A stretch of DNA of 6,329 nucleotides from CAYNRQ01 sp964399875 (GTDB lineage: Archaea > Aenigmatarchaeota > Aenigmatarchaeia > QMZP01). A model generated the notes under the pieces. It made no database searches and was not told the origin of the DNA. It worked only from the letters and a program-made list of their open reading frames with translations. The number at the start of each line of letters is the position of its first letter. Position 1 is the first letter of the stretch. Of this stretch, positions 4,321 through 6,329 are shown piece after piece. Position numbers and translations under genes: made by a program. The stretch spans positions 1-6,329 of the forward strand of contig CAYNRQ010000061.1 of assembly GCA_964399875.1 (NCBI GenBank). Reading direction: 5' to 3'.

Positions 4321-6114
4321 TTATTCAACACTAACACATTTACTGAGGTTTTTTGGGTGATCAACGTCAAGGCCTTTCAGATCAGCTATATGATAGGCCA
4401 GAAGCTGGACAGGAATAACGCTTATCAGGGGGGATAACAGGTTTGTTGTTTTGGGTATCCTTATAACATGGCTGGACAGGTCTCTTATCTTTTTGTCATC
4501 ATGTGATGTGATTGTTATTATAATACCCTTTCTTGCCTTTACCTCCTCCATGTTGCTCAGAATCTTTTCATATGTCTGGTTCTTATCAACAATGAAAACA
4601 ACCGGCATATTTTCATCTATCAGGGCTATTGGTCCGTGTTTCATTTCTGCTGCCGGATAGCCTTCGGCATGTATATATGATATCTCTTTTAGCTTAAGGG
4701 CACCTTCCAAGGCGACCGGAAAATTCAAGCCCCTCCCAAGATATAAGAAGTTGGTATGGCTGACAAATTTCTTTGCAAGCTTCCTTATCTCACCATTCTT
4801 TTTTAGGGCAGACTCTATCTTTTTTGGTATGCTTTTCAGTTCTTTTATGAATTCCTCACCAATATCCATGCCTTTTTCTTGTTTCAGATAAAGGGCCAGA
4901 ACAGCCAGCGCTGTTAATTGGCTTGTGAAGGCCTTTGTGCTTGCCACACCTATCTCTGGTCCAGCGTGCAGATAAATGCCTGTATCTGCCTCTCTTGCTA
5001 TCGCAGAGCCAACAACGTTTACAATACCAAGGGTTTTTGTTTGTTTTTTCTTTGCTTCCCTTAATGCAGCCAGAGTATCTGCTGTTTCTCCTGATTGTGA
5101 TATAGCAATTAAGAGATCATTCTCATTCATTATAGGATTTCTGTATCTTAATTCAGACGCGTAATCAACCTCGGTCGGTATGGCTGTCAATTCTTCTATC
5201 ATGTATTTTCCTATAAGAGCAGAATGCCAGCTGGTGCCGCAGGCTGTTATTATAATTCTTTTTATCTTTTTCACATCAATATCAACAGTTATCTTTATCC
5301 TTTCTTTTAATCTTCCCCTTAGTGTGTTTCTTACAGAGTCTGGCTGTTCGAATATCTCTTTTAGCATAAAGTGCCTGAACCCCTTTTTTTCTATCTGGTC
5401 GAGATTCCATGTTATCTTTTCTATATCCTTTTGCACAGGCTCATTGTCCAGGTTTTTAACAGAGAATCCCTTTCTTGTCACTGTTGCCACTTCTTTGTCA
5501 TTCAGATAAACCACCTTGTTTGTGTATTTAAGCATGGCTGCTGCATCAGAGGCCACCATCATTTCGTTGTTGCCAATGCCTATTATAAGTGGTGAGCCGT
5601 TTCTTGCAGCAACTATTTTATTTTCATTCTTATGGATGACTGCAAGGCCGTATGTGCCTTCAACCAGCTTTAAAGCCTTCCTCACAGCTTCTTCAAGGTT
5701 TCCAGAATAGAATTTCTCTATAAGATGTGAAACGATCTCTGTGTCTGTGTCTGAAACTATTCTGTGACCTTCCCTTGCAAGCATGTCCTTGAGGGGTGAA
5801 TAGTTTTCTATTATTCCATTGTGGACAATTGCTATATCACCCTTGCAATCTGTATGGGGGTGCGCATTCTTTTTGTTTGGCTCTCCATGCGTGCTCCATC
5901 TTGTGTGGCCAAGGCAGAGACCTGCATCTTTTCTGTATGGCATGCTCTGGGCAATATCACTTATCTTGCCAACACCCTTTATAACATCTATTTTGGAATT
6001 AATGCTTTGTGCTATGCCCCATGAATCATATCCCCTGTACTCTAGTTTTTTTAATCCAGAAACAACTATACTTCCTCCTTTGCCATCTCCTATGTAGCCG
6101 AATATACCGCACAT
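4321..6114 (-). CDS. glmS: Glutamine--fructose-6-phosphate aminotransferase (isomerizing)
   Basis: Complete 597-residue enzyme converting fructose-6-phosphate and glutamine to glucosamine-6-phosphate, the first step towards UDP-GlcNAc. The class-II glutaminase domain (about 1-225) opens with MCGIFGYIG, Cys2 being the N-terminal nucleophile once Met1 is removed, and carries HTRWSTHG (70-77), HNG (98-100) and SDTDTE (121-126). Two SIS sugar-isomerase domains follow, at about 280-415 and 445-585. The first holds ACGTSWHS (291-298), SQSGETADT (339-347) and ASTKAFTSQL (391-400). The second holds GRGLNFPVALEGALKLKE (460-477) and EGYPAAEMKHGP (484-495). The C-terminal PKNLSKCVSVE matches the usual ending, including the isomerase lysine (K592). 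ATG 6114 is fixed because Cys must follow Met. A TTTATATAA box (6146-6138) about 28 bp upstream implies a nearly leaderless mRNA. It heads a four-gene - strand run with the GlmU-like gene next. Confidence 0.97.
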   Translation of the reverse strand: MCGIFGYIGDGKGGSIVVSGLKKLEYRGYDSWGIAQSINSKIDVIKGVGKISDIAQSMPYRKDAGLCLGHTRWSTHGEPNKKNAHPHTDCKGDIAIVHNGIIENYSPLKDMLAREGHRIVSDTDTEIVSHLIEKFYSGNLEEAVRKALKLVEGTYGLAVIHKNENKIVAARNGSPLIIGIGNNEMMVASDAAAMLKYTNKVVYLNDKEVATVTRKGFSVKNLDNEPVQKDIEKITWNLDQIEKKGFRHFMLKEIFEQPDSVRNTLRGRLKERIKITVDIDVKKIKRIIITACGTSWHSALIGKYMIEELTAIPTEVDYASELRYRNPIMNENDLLIAISQSGETADTLAALREAKKKQTKTLGIVNVVGSAIAREADTGIYLHAGPEIGVASTKAFTSQLTALAVLALYLKQEKGMDIGEEFIKELKSIPKKIESALKKNGEIRKLAKKFVSHTNFLYLGRGLNFPVALEGALKLKEISYIHAEGYPAAEMKHGPIALIDENMPVVFIVDKNQTYEKILSNMEEVKARKGIIITITSHDDKKIRDLSSHVIRIPKTTNLLSPLISVIPVQLLAYHIADLKGLDVDHPKNLSKCVSVE

Positions 6115-6137
6115 GTTATCATGATATGATTTTTAAC

Positions 6138-6147
6138 TTATATAAAC
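6138..6147 (-). promoter_or_regulatory. TATA box for glmS
   Basis: GTTTATATAA on the - strand, centre about 28 bp before ATG 6114, predicts transcription starting within a few nucleotides of the start codon, so a leaderless or nearly leaderless mRNA. This would be the main promoter of the four-gene - strand run. Confidence 0.6.
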
Positions 6148-6162
6148 ATTAATAAGATTTTC

Positions 6163-6181
6163 TGGTTAATAACCACTGGTT
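6163..6181. promoter_or_regulatory. Compound inverted repeat upstream of the glmS promoter
   Basis: TGGTTA-A-TAACCA (6163-6175) is a perfect inverted repeat. Its right arm is reused in AACCA-C-TGGTT (6171-6181), so three TGGTT-type half-sites alternate in 19 bp. It lies 16 bp upstream of the glmS TATA box, about 47-65 bp before the predicted start site, a position suited to an activator. No protein can be named. Confidence 0.35.
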
Positions 6182-6265
6182 TCAAGGGATCAGCAGACAA
6201 TTTGCGCATATCACTGTGAATTCTTTATCTAAAGGGGCAAAACTGCCTGTTTTAACTTAGAGATT

Positions 6266-6304
6266 GACTGCATACCCAAACAATTGCTTTTTAGCAAAGC
6301 AGTC
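6266..6304. repeat. Nested inverted repeat near the right edge
   Basis: GACTGC (6266-6271) and GCAGTC (6299-6304) enclose a smaller hairpin, TTGCT-TTTT-AGCAA (6284-6297). It lies in the noncoding stretch upstream of glmS, about 150 bp before its start. No function is apparent. Confidence 0.3.
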
Positions 6305-6310
6305 TTTGCA

Positions 6311-6322
6311 TCGCATATGCGA
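6311..6322. repeat. 12-bp perfect palindrome
   Basis: TCGCATATGCGA is its own reverse complement and could be a dimeric protein site. A related GCGCATATC occurs at about 6204-6212. It is only 7 bp from the window end, so its target gene cannot be seen. On the + strand an ATG at 6317 lies inside it. Confidence 0.3.
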
Positions 6323-6329
6323 CCGGCTT

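Noticed and set aside
3097..6097. About ten further + strand open frames of 60-110 codons
   Set aside because: All lie antisense to the glmU-like gene and glmS, without start signals or family motifs.
6257..6328. Possible C-terminal end of a - strand protein with a C-x-x-C pair, stopping at 6257
   Set aside because: Only about 23 codons are visible and the other frames are equally open, so coding cannot be supported.
1..6329. CRISPR array, insertion sequence, integrase or toxin-antitoxin system
   Set aside because: No regularly spaced direct repeats, no transposase or recombinase motifs and no toxin-like gene pair were seen.

Overview
The window reads as chromosomal DNA from an archaeon with a compact, fairly AT-rich genome. 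The best marker is a complete archaeal/eukaryotic-type ribosomal protein L10e (uL16 family). An archaeal-type thymidylate synthase, an archaeal-style bifunctional sugar-1-phosphate nucleotidylyltransferase/acetyltransferase, and TATA boxes about 25-35 bp ahead of most start codons agree with this. The lineage cannot be fixed from this sequence. A small-genome (DPANN-like) archaeon is a reasonable guess, but only a guess.

Left part, + strand: thyA (85-882), dcd (1117-1683, possibly starting at 1069) and rpl10e (1779-2294). The first two belong to one pathway: dCTP deaminase gives dUTP, which after hydrolysis to dUMP is the substrate of thymidylate synthase. Each is preceded by a copy of the same element, an inverted repeat running straight into a TTTAAAT TATA box. 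The two copies share a 21-bp exact match (34-54 and 1019-1039) and weaker similarity reaching the left window edge. The thyA-dcd gap is also an island of about 57% G+C with nested inverted repeats, against about 37-40% in neighbouring genes. It may be a structured RNA or a complex operator.

Right part, - strand, transcribed right to left: glmS (6114-4321), a glmU-like gene (4286-3090), a four-helix membrane protein of unknown function (3064-2633) and a small unknown protein (2578-2282). Gaps are 34, 25 and 54 bp, so this looks like an operon with possible internal promoters. GlmS makes glucosamine-6-phosphate and the GlmU-like enzyme would complete UDP-N-acetylglucosamine, the sugar donor for archaeal N-glycans and surface polymers. 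The phosphoglucosamine mutase step is not in the window. The last - strand gene runs 13 bp into the 3' end of rpl10e.

The 215 bp right of glmS hold its promoter, a compound inverted repeat and other small palindromes, but no gene I can support. The observations most worth following are the shared thyA/dcd element and the GC-rich island between those genes. Every individual protein-coding gene except the two small unknown ones belongs to a well-known family.
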